Below are positions 1-4,846 of a stretch of DNA of 14,867 nucleotides, piece after piece. This stretch comes from Caryophanales bacterium UBA6448 (GTDB taxonomy: Bacteria > Bacillota_I > Bacilli_A > RF39 > UBA660). A model generated the notes under the pieces. That model saw nothing but the letters and a program-made list of their open reading frames with translations. It searched no databases and was not told the DNA's origin. The stretch spans positions 7,251 through 22,117 of the forward strand of contig DJOC01000045.1 of assembly GCA_002439555.1 (NCBI GenBank), given 5' to 3'. Numbering within the stretch: position 1 is the first letter of the stretch; the number at the start of each line of letters is the position of its first letter. The position numbers and the translations under genes were made by a program.

Positions 1-419
1 GAATGATCCCAAGTACAAGATCATTTGATGTAATGGCCGTAAGATATGTTGGAATGAGCGATGTTGATGGTACACAGTATGGAAGACAAATCTGGGGAAC
101 AGACGGAAATTTTACATACGTACAATATGGATGGAATGGAACCAATATTAATAGACAAGATAATGGTTTTGGAATATCTATGAATATAACTAATGATAGT
201 ACAATTAATTACCTTGAAAATTATATTGATTCATGTGTTAAATTTTCTGGAACATTTCAATGGGCTGGAGCAAGTTATCAACACGCAACAAAAACAACAA
301 CACTTGCTCAATCAAAAAGTTATACTTTAGCAGAAGATGGCAAAAATGGTGTAATACTATTTACTGGAAATATTGGGTCTAAATATGATAATATGCCAGG
401 CGTTTATGCAGAATTGTAA
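1..419 (+). CDS. C-terminal part of an unrecognised protein, truncated by the window start
   Basis: An open frame runs from the window edge to a TAA stop at 417-419, about 138 residues. Its first ATG lies at base 3 with no room for a ribosome binding site, so the true start is almost certainly upstream and this is a C-terminal fragment. The visible part is polar and rich in Gly, Asn, Thr, Ser, Tyr and Trp (for example FSGTFQWAGASYQHATKTTT), with alternating hydrophobic and polar residues that suggest beta structure. No transmembrane segment or sorting signal is seen at the C-terminus. This composition resembles extracellular or phage-tail-like domains more than a cytoplasmic enzyme, but I do not recognise a family. 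The gene is followed by more than 600 bases of non-coding DNA and appears unrelated to the glycan genes further on. Confidence 0.6.
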   Translation, partial: MIPSTRSFDVMAVRYVGMSDVDGTQYGRQIWGTDGNFTYVQYGWNGTNINRQDNGFGISMNITNDSTINYLENYIDSCVKFSGTFQWAGASYQHATKTTTLAQSKSYTLAEDGKNGVILFTGNIGSKYDNMPGVYAEL

Positions 420-906
420 CATCTAGTGGCTTCAACAAGAAGTGTCATTATGAAGTTAAACTTATGTTTAATGAATTAATTGGATGCTTGCTTAAAGTTA
501 TTTGTTTAATTGTTATTAATATGTATATGGATGAATAAGTCTGTAAATATTTATTGTTTAAATTCTTAGTTATAAAAAATATTTTAAATAAATCGCACTC
601 ACAATAACTATTTATTAAAATTAAAATATAATATTTGATTTAAATTAATAATGATTATTAAAATATAATGCTAGTTATTTATTTTTATATCGAAAAAAAA
701 TCATTTTAAAAAATAGACAATGAGGTTGTCGCATAAATAATTAGAATCCGGTTTATATTGCAAATAACTTTTAAAAATATTATGAAAGTAGAAAATAAAA
801 TTTTACTAGCTTCAAAATATTATTTAAAAAAATTAATATTAATAAAAAAGAAAAAATATGTTAATAAATTGCTCAACACAACTTTATAATTAGTATTAAT
901 TTTTAT

Positions 907-938
907 TCTCAACACTTAATTGTGTTGAGATTTTTTTT
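907..938 (+). terminator. Strong rho-independent terminator
   Basis: A perfect 9-bp stem (TCTCAACAC at 907-915 with GTGTTGAGA at 922-930) closes a 6-nt loop and is followed directly by eight T. The nearest gene upstream ends at 419, almost 500 bases away, so what it terminates is unclear: a very long 3' UTR or an unannotated small RNA. Confidence 0.8.
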
Positions 939-1020
939 AGTTACAGTTTAACCATTATGTGAAAAAACTGCTACAAACTTAGTAAAATGAGATGTAATAT
1001 AATTATGTTAAACTAATAGT

Positions 1021-1042
1021 CGAGATTTTATCTCGCTTTTTT
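1021..1042 (+). terminator. Rho-independent terminator upstream of the coiled-coil gene
   Basis: A 6-bp stem (CGAGAT at 1021-1026 with ATCTCG at 1030-1035), a TTT loop, then C and six T. It lies only 44 bases before the start codon at 1087. It could end a short upstream transcript or act as an attenuator in the leader of the next gene. Confidence 0.65.
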
Positions 1043-1086
1043 ATTGATATTATAATATAATATTATTAGTTGGAGAAGTTATTTAA

Positions 1087-1368
1087 ATGAAAAAAAATAA
1101 ATATAACGATGATATATATTCTATGTATGAAAAAGAAGTTAATAAAAATAAGTTATTAACCAAAGAATATGCTTCTTTAAAACTAGAAGAATGTATTTTA
1201 AAAAGAAAAATAAATGAAACTAAAAATAAGATAGATAACGAAATAAATAGAGAAATTAAATTTTATAATGAAGAAAATAATAAATTACAAAAAGACTTAT
1301 CTGCAGCTTATGAGGAAATAGTTAGATTAAAAGCTGAAATTAATAGTAATACTGAAGATAATAATTAA
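1087..1368 (+). CDS. Small lysine- and asparagine-rich coiled-coil protein
   Basis: This encodes 93 residues, with ATG at 1087 preceded by GGAG at 1072-1075. TATAAT hexamers at 1051-1056 and 1056-1061 could serve as a -10 just after the terminator at 1021-1042, but no good -35 box is visible. The protein is highly charged, with no signal peptide, membrane segment or cysteine pattern. From about residue 15 to 85 heptad-like hydrophobic spacing with abundant Glu, Lys and Asn indicates one long alpha-helical coiled coil, and the tail is an Asn/Asp-rich segment. I do not recognise a family. It stands alone: the next gene downstream is tRNA-Asn and no terminator is evident after its stop. It could be a structural or adaptor protein, or a leftover of a mobile element. 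The ribosome binding site and continuous frame make it a plausible real gene. Confidence 0.55.
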   Translation: MKKNKYNDDIYSMYEKEVNKNKLLTKEYASLKLEECILKRKINETKNKIDNEINREIKFYNEENNKLQKDLSAAYEEIVRLKAEINSNTEDNN

Positions 1369-1383
1369 TAGATAGTAGAAAAG

Positions 1384-1412
1384 TTGACTAAATCAATTAA
1401 AGAAGATAATAT
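1384..1412 (+). promoter_or_regulatory. Putative sigma-A promoter with no clear gene
   Basis: TTGACT at 1384-1389 and TAATAT at 1407-1412 are separated by exactly 17 bases, a good match to the sigma-A consensus. Transcription would start near 1419 and run into 1420-1580, which holds no full gene. It may serve a small RNA or be the remaining promoter of a decayed gene. Confidence 0.4.
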
Positions 1413-1419
1413 TTTAACA

Positions 1420-1566
1420 ATTGGGAATAATTATTTTTAATCATAAATCAGGAATATTTAAGTATGCAACAATGTCATCACAGGAAGATATTGTATCGAG
1501 GCAGAATAAAATATACCATAAACACAGTGGAAAATGACATTATAGTAACACAAATCATCATTTTCT
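1420..1566 (+). other. Short stretch with possible gene remnant or small RNA
   Basis: Between the promoter-like site at 1384-1412 and the tRNA promoter, base composition becomes less AT-rich than its surroundings. A frame reads from TTG near 1420 or ATG at 1472 to TGA at 1535-1537, including MSSQEDIVSRQNKIYHKHSGK. Beyond the TGA the same frame continues as HYSNTNHHFL. This is protein-like in character but too short, and lacks a good ribosome binding site, so it may be a fragment interrupted by a TGG-to-TGA change. An 8-bp inverted repeat (GAAAATGA at 1530-1537, TCATTTTC at 1558-1565) lies at its end without a T-tract. The function is unknown. Confidence 0.25.
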
Positions 1567-1588
1567 ATAAAAAAGTGTTAAAATTTAA

Positions 1589-1617
1589 TTGACATATCAT
1601 AAAATATTTACTATAAT
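1589..1617 (+). promoter_or_regulatory. Consensus sigma-A promoter of tRNA-Asn
   Basis: Perfect TTGACA (1589-1594) and perfect TATAAT (1612-1617) with 17-base spacing. The predicted start at about 1624 gives a leader of roughly 11 nt before the tRNA at 1635. Confidence 0.9.
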
Positions 1618-1634
1618 TAAAAATGTATTGAGAA

Positions 1635-1710
1635 GCCCAATTAGCTCAGTCGGTAGAGCGCATGGCTGTTAACCATTAGGTCGTAGGTTCGAGTCCTACA
1701 TTGGGCGCCA
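1635..1710 (+). tRNA. tRNA-Asn (anticodon GTT), CCA encoded
   Basis: This is a full 76-base cloverleaf. The acceptor stem is GCCCAAT (1635-1641) with ATTGGGC (1700-1706). The D arm is GCTC/GAGC. The anticodon loop CTGTTAA (1666-1672) carries anticodon GTT at 1668-1670. The T arm is GTAGG-TTCGAGT-CCTAC, and the discriminator G plus encoded CCA lie at 1707-1710. GTT reads AAC/AAU, so the amino acid is asparagine. The anticodon stem CATGG/CCATT has four pairs plus a C-T mismatch at its top (1661/1677), a small oddity that should not prevent folding. The gene has its own consensus promoter and terminator. Confidence 0.97.
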
Positions 1711-1721
1711 TTTAAAAAATT

Positions 1722-1746
1722 AAGTCGCTAATTGTGGCTTTTTTTT
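1722..1746 (+). terminator. Terminator of the tRNA-Asn gene
   Basis: A 7-bp stem with two G-U pairs (AAGTCGC 1722-1728, GTGGCTT 1734-1740), a 5-nt loop and a run of T to 1746, beginning 12 bases after the tRNA CCA end. Confidence 0.75.
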
Positions 1747-1758
1747 ATGCTTGAATAA

Positions 1759-1767
1759 TGATATAAT
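1759..1767 (+). promoter_or_regulatory. Extended -10 promoter for the AAA+/tagO unit
   Basis: TGATATAAT (TGN plus TATAAT at 1762-1767) is a classical extended -10 element. The -35 position falls in the T-tract of the tRNA terminator and is weak. A start near 1774 would leave a short leader that contains the AAGGGTG ribosome binding site (1776-1782) before ATG 1790. Confidence 0.6.
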
Positions 1768-1789
1768 CTTTAATGAAGGGTGATTAACT

Positions 1790-2707
1790 ATGAATGAAAA
1801 AATTAGTATGCTTGAACGTTATGGTGAGAATCTAACAGCTAAAACTTATATAACCGATCCTGCGATTGCAAGAGAAAATGAAATAAAAGAATGTATGCTT
1901 ATTCTTATGACACCAGAAAAGAGTGCTCTTTTAGTGGGTAAAGCTGGTATAGGTAAAACTGCTATAGTCGAAGGTATTGCATATAGAATCCAAAAAGGGA
2001 TGGTTCCAAATGCCTTAATGGGATGGACAATTATTAAAATTAATATTACAAGTTTAATTGGTGAAACTCAAAGTGAAGGTCAAACAGAAAACAGAATTGA
2101 TTTACTTGTTCAAGAACTTGCAAGAAGTCCAAAAACTATTCTTTTTATTGATGAAACTCATTTACTTGTAAATAGACAAGGTGGATTAGACTTTGCAAAT
2201 ATGCTTAAATCTGGTCTTGACAGAGGAACAATTAAAATGATTGGTGCCACTACAACTGAAGAATATGAAACTTATATTTTAAGAGATAGAGCATTTTTAA
2301 GAAGATTCCAAAAAGTTGATGTCCTTGAGGCATCACAAGATGATTGTGTTAAGATTTTGATGGGAACTTATCCAAAACTTGAACAGCAAATAGGAGTAAA
2401 ACTTAATTATACACCATTTATAATTGAAAAAATAATGCGTTTTATCGTAGAAATGACTGATGAATATAAAAGAATTTATGAAATAAGTAATAGATATCCT
2501 GATATTTGTTTAACAATCATTGCTAATGCCTTTACTTATGCACTTTTTGATAACAGTCCTGTTGTAACAATTAAACATTTTTATAAAGCAATATGTAATA
2601 CAAAAAGTATTTATCCTGATGCACTTGCAAAAGAAAAACAAAGATTTATTACTGTTTTTGCTGATATGATTAGAAATGAAAATGTTGATATTAATGATAC
2701 AAAGTAG
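1790..2707 (+). CDS. Stand-alone Clp-family (ClpA/B D1-like) AAA+ ATPase
   Basis: This encodes 305 residues, ATG 1790 with AAGGGTG at 1776-1782. It is a clear AAA+ module of the Clp/Hsp100 first-ATPase type: DPAIARENEI at 23-32 (matching the DPVIGREKEI region of Clp), Walker A GKAGIGKT at 50-57, Walker B ILFIDE at 117-122, sensor-1 GATTTEEY at 152-159, and an arginine-finger segment FLRRFQ at 169-174. Clp unfoldases are normally 700-850 residues with an N domain and two ATPase rings; this protein has only one ring domain, a helical lid and a short tail. In ungapped alignment the pore-loop segment KYRGEFEER becomes QSEGQTENR (94-102), so the substrate-gripping tyrosine is Ser95. No ClpP-binding loop is visible. 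ATP hydrolysis is likely intact, but threading unfoldase activity is doubtful; a switch, assembly or regulatory role is an inference. Its stop lies six bases before the tagO start, so the two are probably translated together. Confidence 0.85.
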   Translation: MNEKISMLERYGENLTAKTYITDPAIARENEIKECMLILMTPEKSALLVGKAGIGKTAIVEGIAYRIQKGMVPNALMGWTIIKINITSLIGETQSEGQTENRIDLLVQELARSPKTILFIDETHLLVNRQGGLDFANMLKSGLDRGTIKMIGATTTEEYETYILRDRAFLRRFQKVDVLEASQDDCVKILMGTYPKLEQQIGVKLNYTPFIIEKIMRFIVEMTDEYKRIYEISNRYPDICLTIIANAFTYALFDNSPVVTIKHFYKAICNTKSIYPDALAKEKQRFITVFADMIRNENVDINDTK

Positions 2708-2713
2708 GTGCTT

Positions 2714-3775
2714 ATGAATATTGTAGTTAATAATTTTAATATAATAGAAATACTTTTGGTAACATATTTAATTAGTTTTGCCCTTGTATTTTTAACAAAG
2801 AAAATTGCTATTCACGTTGGAGCACTTGATATGCCAAACGAAAGAAAAGTTCATAAAAAACCAATGCCAAGACTTGGTGGTCTTGCTATTTATGCATCAT
2901 TTCTATTTGGCTATATGGTATATGGTACAGTTACAACGCAAATGCTTTCAATACTTATTGGTTCATTTATACTTGTAATGCTTGGTGTATTTGATGATAT
3001 AAAACCAATTAGAGCAAAGGTAAAACTACTTGTACAAATCATTGTTGCCGGAATTGTTGTATTTTATGGGGGACTTTATTTTAGAGAAATATCATTTTTA
3101 GGCTTAAAACTTATATTTCCTACGTGGCTTAATGAATTTATTGCAATCTTTTTTATAGTTGGAGCAATAAATGCAATAAATTTAATTGATGGTTTAGATG
3201 GCCTTTGTGCAGGAATTAGTTCAATATATTTTGTTACTATTTCCGTAATAGCTTTAATTTTAAATAAAATGGGTGGTCTTGATATAATTCTATGCATAAT
3301 TATGCTTGGAGCAACACTTGGATTCTTAACCCATAATTTTCCTCCGGCAAAAACTTTTATGGGAGACTGTGGATCAACATTTTTAGGTTATATGATTGCG
3401 GTTATTTCTCTTTTAGGCTTTAAAGGAGCAACATTTACATCTCTTGTTATACCTGTTGTTATTTTAGCAGTTCCAATATTTGATACATTATTTGCAATAC
3501 TTCGAAGAGTTCTTCATCATAAGAGTATTGATGAACCAGATATGAATCATTTACATCATCAACTTTTAAAAATGAAGTTTTCTCCTAGAGTTACGATTCT
3601 TATTATTTATGGTATTGATATATTATTTTCCGCTGTATCAGTATTCTATGTTTTGGGAGATAACCAAGTATCAATGATCGTTTATTTAATAATGATGACT
3701 TTACTTTTATATATTGTTGTTAACACAGATATTTTATATGATAAGAAAGATAAGACTAAGAAATTAAAAAAATAA
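2714..3775 (+). CDS. tagO: Undecaprenyl-phosphate N-acetylhexosamine-1-phosphate transferase (TagO/WecA family)
   Basis: This integral membrane enzyme of the MraY/WecA superfamily transfers a sugar-1-phosphate, usually GlcNAc-1-P from UDP-GlcNAc, to undecaprenyl phosphate on the cytoplasmic face. That is the first step of wall teichoic acid and many surface glycans. Numbering from ATG 2714 (353 residues): PNERKVH at 41-47 with the PRLGG motif after it, the Mg-binding Asp pair at 94-95 in FDDIKP, INLIDGLDGL with Asp159 and Asp162, MGDCGS at 216-221, PIFDT with Asp257, and HLHHQLL at 279-285. About ten to eleven hydrophobic helices are seen, and the C-terminus is lysine-rich. A GTG at 2708 is in frame, but AGGTG (2706-2710), overlapping the previous stop, fits ATG 2714 better. 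The length and motif order are normal. It likely provides the lipid anchor for the glycan made by genes from 4847 onward. The choice between the TagO and WecA names cannot be made from sequence. Confidence 0.93.
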   Translation: MNIVVNNFNIIEILLVTYLISFALVFLTKKIAIHVGALDMPNERKVHKKPMPRLGGLAIYASFLFGYMVYGTVTTQMLSILIGSFILVMLGVFDDIKPIRAKVKLLVQIIVAGIVVFYGGLYFREISFLGLKLIFPTWLNEFIAIFFIVGAINAINLIDGLDGLCAGISSIYFVTISVIALILNKMGGLDIILCIIMLGATLGFLTHNFPPAKTFMGDCGSTFLGYMIAVISLLGFKGATFTSLVIPVVILAVPIFDTLFAILRRVLHHKSIDEPDMNHLHHQLLKMKFSPRVTILIIYGIDILFSAVSVFYVLGDNQVSMIVYLIMMTLLLYIVVNTDILYDKKDKTKKLKK

Positions 3776-3788
3776 TTCTTAGTTTTTT
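3755..3788 (+). terminator. Terminator overlapping the end of tagO
   Basis: An 8-bp stem (ACTAAGAA 3755-3762 with TTCTTAGT 3776-3783) followed by a T run to 3788. The 5' arm lies inside the coding sequence and the loop contains the stop codon, so it ends the AAA+/tagO transcript immediately after translation. Confidence 0.75.
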
Positions 3789-3812
3789 ATTTGTTATTAG
3801 AATTTTTACAAC

Positions 3813-3864
3813 ATTCCTTTGAAAAAAACGCAAAAAAACAAAATATTCCTTTGAAAAAAATGCA
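3813..3864. repeat. Two 20-bp direct repeats upstream of the S51 peptidase-like gene
   Basis: ATTCCTTTGAAAAAAACGCA at 3813-3832 and the same sequence with one change (C to T in the last four bases) at 3845-3864. Their starts are 32 bases apart, about three helical turns. They lie 65-116 bases upstream of the start codon at 3929 and could be a tandem operator, although A-tract sequences can also recur by replication slippage. Confidence 0.55.
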
Positions 3865-3900
3865 GAGCAGTAATATTTCTGGATTTTCTTTAGTATTTTT

Positions 3901-3944
3901 GATAACATATATTTGAAAGAAGGTTATTATGATAACATATATTT
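3901..3944. repeat. 14-bp direct repeat spanning the S51 gene start
   Basis: GATAACATATATTT occurs at 3901-3914 and again at 3931-3944, where it overlaps the start codon (ATG 3929) and the first codons. The gap between the copies contains the ribosome binding site AAGAAGG. Confidence 0.6.
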
Positions 3945-4585
3945 TTAGTACATTTGATAAGAATATTCGTTTTAATGAAGTGGCAAAATATTTTAAAAAT
4001 GATATGGCTTCGTATAAAAATATAGTATTTATACCTGCAAATTTTGAAAATATGGAAAAAGTTAATGGATATGCAAATATTGATGTATCTTGGTTCAAGG
4101 AAATTGGCATTAATTTATCTGAAATAACTGTTTTAAATGATACAATGACTAAAAAAGAAATGATTAAAGTAAGTGAAAATGCTGATATAATTTTTTTAAT
4201 GGGTGGAGATACTTTAAAGCAAAATGAATTTTTAGAGAAAAATGAATTAAAGCCAATTATAAAAAATTTTGAAAAAGTTGTTATAGGAATAAGTGCTGGT
4301 GCAATTAATTTATCAAATATTTCATTATGTTCAAAAGATGAAGAAGATGGAGTAGAAAAGACAGTTACCTATCAAGGTATTGGAAGAATAAATTATACAA
4401 TTGAACCTCATTTTAATATAGATAATAAAGTTCTTTTGCAAAATGAACTTTACCCTTTATCAAAAGAACTAACTATATATGGACTTCCAAATAATACTGG
4501 TGTTAGAATTATTAACAATAATTTTAAAATACTTTATGGTGATTTTTATACTATTTATAAAAAGAGTATTAAAAATATAACTTAA
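3929..4585 (+). CDS. Peptidase S51-family (dipeptidase E-like, class I amidotransferase fold) protein
   Basis: This encodes 218 residues, ATG 3929 with GAAAGAAGG just upstream (about 3914-3923). The motifs of family S51 are in order: MGGDTLK at 91-97, the nucleophile elbow GISAGAI with Ser122 at 120-126, and EPHF with the likely catalytic His161. Alternating beta strands and helices fit the flavodoxin-like amidotransferase fold of PepE. Known members hydrolyse Asp-X dipeptides or cleave cyanophycin, and many homologues in Gram-positive bacteria have no known substrate. There is no signal peptide, so it acts in the cytoplasm. It sits alone between the tagO terminator and a hairpin-rich gap, so it does not appear to be co-transcribed with the glycan genes. 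Length is close to PepE (229). Family assignment is confident; the substrate is unknown. Confidence 0.85.
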   Translation: MITYIFSTFDKNIRFNEVAKYFKNDMASYKNIVFIPANFENMEKVNGYANIDVSWFKEIGINLSEITVLNDTMTKKEMIKVSENADIIFLMGGDTLKQNEFLEKNELKPIIKNFEKVVIGISAGAINLSNISLCSKDEEDGVEKTVTYQGIGRINYTIEPHFNIDNKVLLQNELYPLSKELTIYGLPNNTGVRIINNNFKILYGDFYTIYKKSIKNIT

Positions 4586-4600
4586 TAAAACGATAAATAT

Positions 4601-4695
4601 ATAGACAAAAACTATTTTTGTTGCTATGATTTATATGTATGTGATTCCGATATATTTGGTATGTCGGAGGAAAAGAGGAGCTTTTGCTTTTTTTT
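4601..4695 (+). terminator. Cluster of three hairpins ending in a T-tract
   Basis: Starting 16 bases after the S51 stop there are three hairpins. The first (4601-4627) pairs ATAG-ACAAAAA with TTTTTGT-CTAT, with a 2-nt bulge. The second (4646-4668) is a 9-bp stem, TCCGATATA with TATGTCGGA including one G-U pair. The third (4671-4685, AAAAG/CTTTT) is followed by GC and eight T. The last probably terminates the S51 transcript; the upstream two are more structure than a terminator needs. Confidence 0.5.
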
Positions 4696-4827
4696 CGTGA
4701 AAAAATACTTGTTGAAATATAAATATAAATTAATGAGTCAAAAAATACTATAATTTTTAAATACACTTAATTTCTATACAATAAATATAAAATTTTACTC
4801 GGAAATATAGATTTTTCCAAATAACTT

Positions 4828-4836
4828 TGATAAAAT
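4828..4836 (+). promoter_or_regulatory. Possible extended -10 promoter giving a near-leaderless mRNA
   Basis: TGATAAAAT (TGN plus TAAAAT at 4831-4836) lies immediately before the polymerase/ligase-like gene, with a poor -35. Transcription would start at about 4843, only a few bases before ATG 4847. This fits the absence of a ribosome binding site there. A separate TATAAT at 4749-4754 is an alternative. Confidence 0.35.
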
Positions 4837-4846
4837 TAATTTGGTT

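Larger units (their letters stand above)
420..1086. other. AT-rich intergenic region with two terminators and no supported gene
   Basis: This 667-base stretch has no credible open frame on either strand and is extremely AT-rich from about 480 to 900. It contains two intrinsic terminators (907-938 and 1021-1042, listed separately). An upstream copy of the first terminator's 5' stem arm lies at 872-881. A TATAAT-like hexamer lies at 998-1003 without a convincing -35 box. Apart from these I see nothing that indicates a gene. A small RNA ending at either terminator is possible. Confidence 0.6.

Noticed and set aside
987..1016. Nine-codon leader peptide before the terminator at 1021
   Set aside because: No ribosome binding site and no run of regulatory codons; the short frame is expected by chance.
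1535..1537. TGA read as tryptophan (Mycoplasma code)
   Set aside because: All large genes use TGG for tryptophan and contain no in-frame TGA, and TGA is the overlapping stop at 14501-14503.
3076..3297. Minus-strand open frame of 73 codons inside tagO
   Set aside because: It lies wholly within a well-supported membrane enzyme gene and has no recognisable protein features.
3813..3864. CRISPR-like array
   Set aside because: Only two copies, a 12-base gap that is too short for a spacer, and no cas genes nearby.
3787..4110. Minus-strand open frame of 107 codons over the S51 upstream region and 5' end
   Set aside because: Its sequence is a Phe/Ile/Lys-rich by-product of AT-rich DNA and it overlaps the repeats and the real gene on the other strand.
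4569..4766. Minus-strand open frame of 65 codons in the hairpin-rich gap
   Set aside because: Low-complexity, no ribosome binding site seen, and explained by the inverted repeats of this region.
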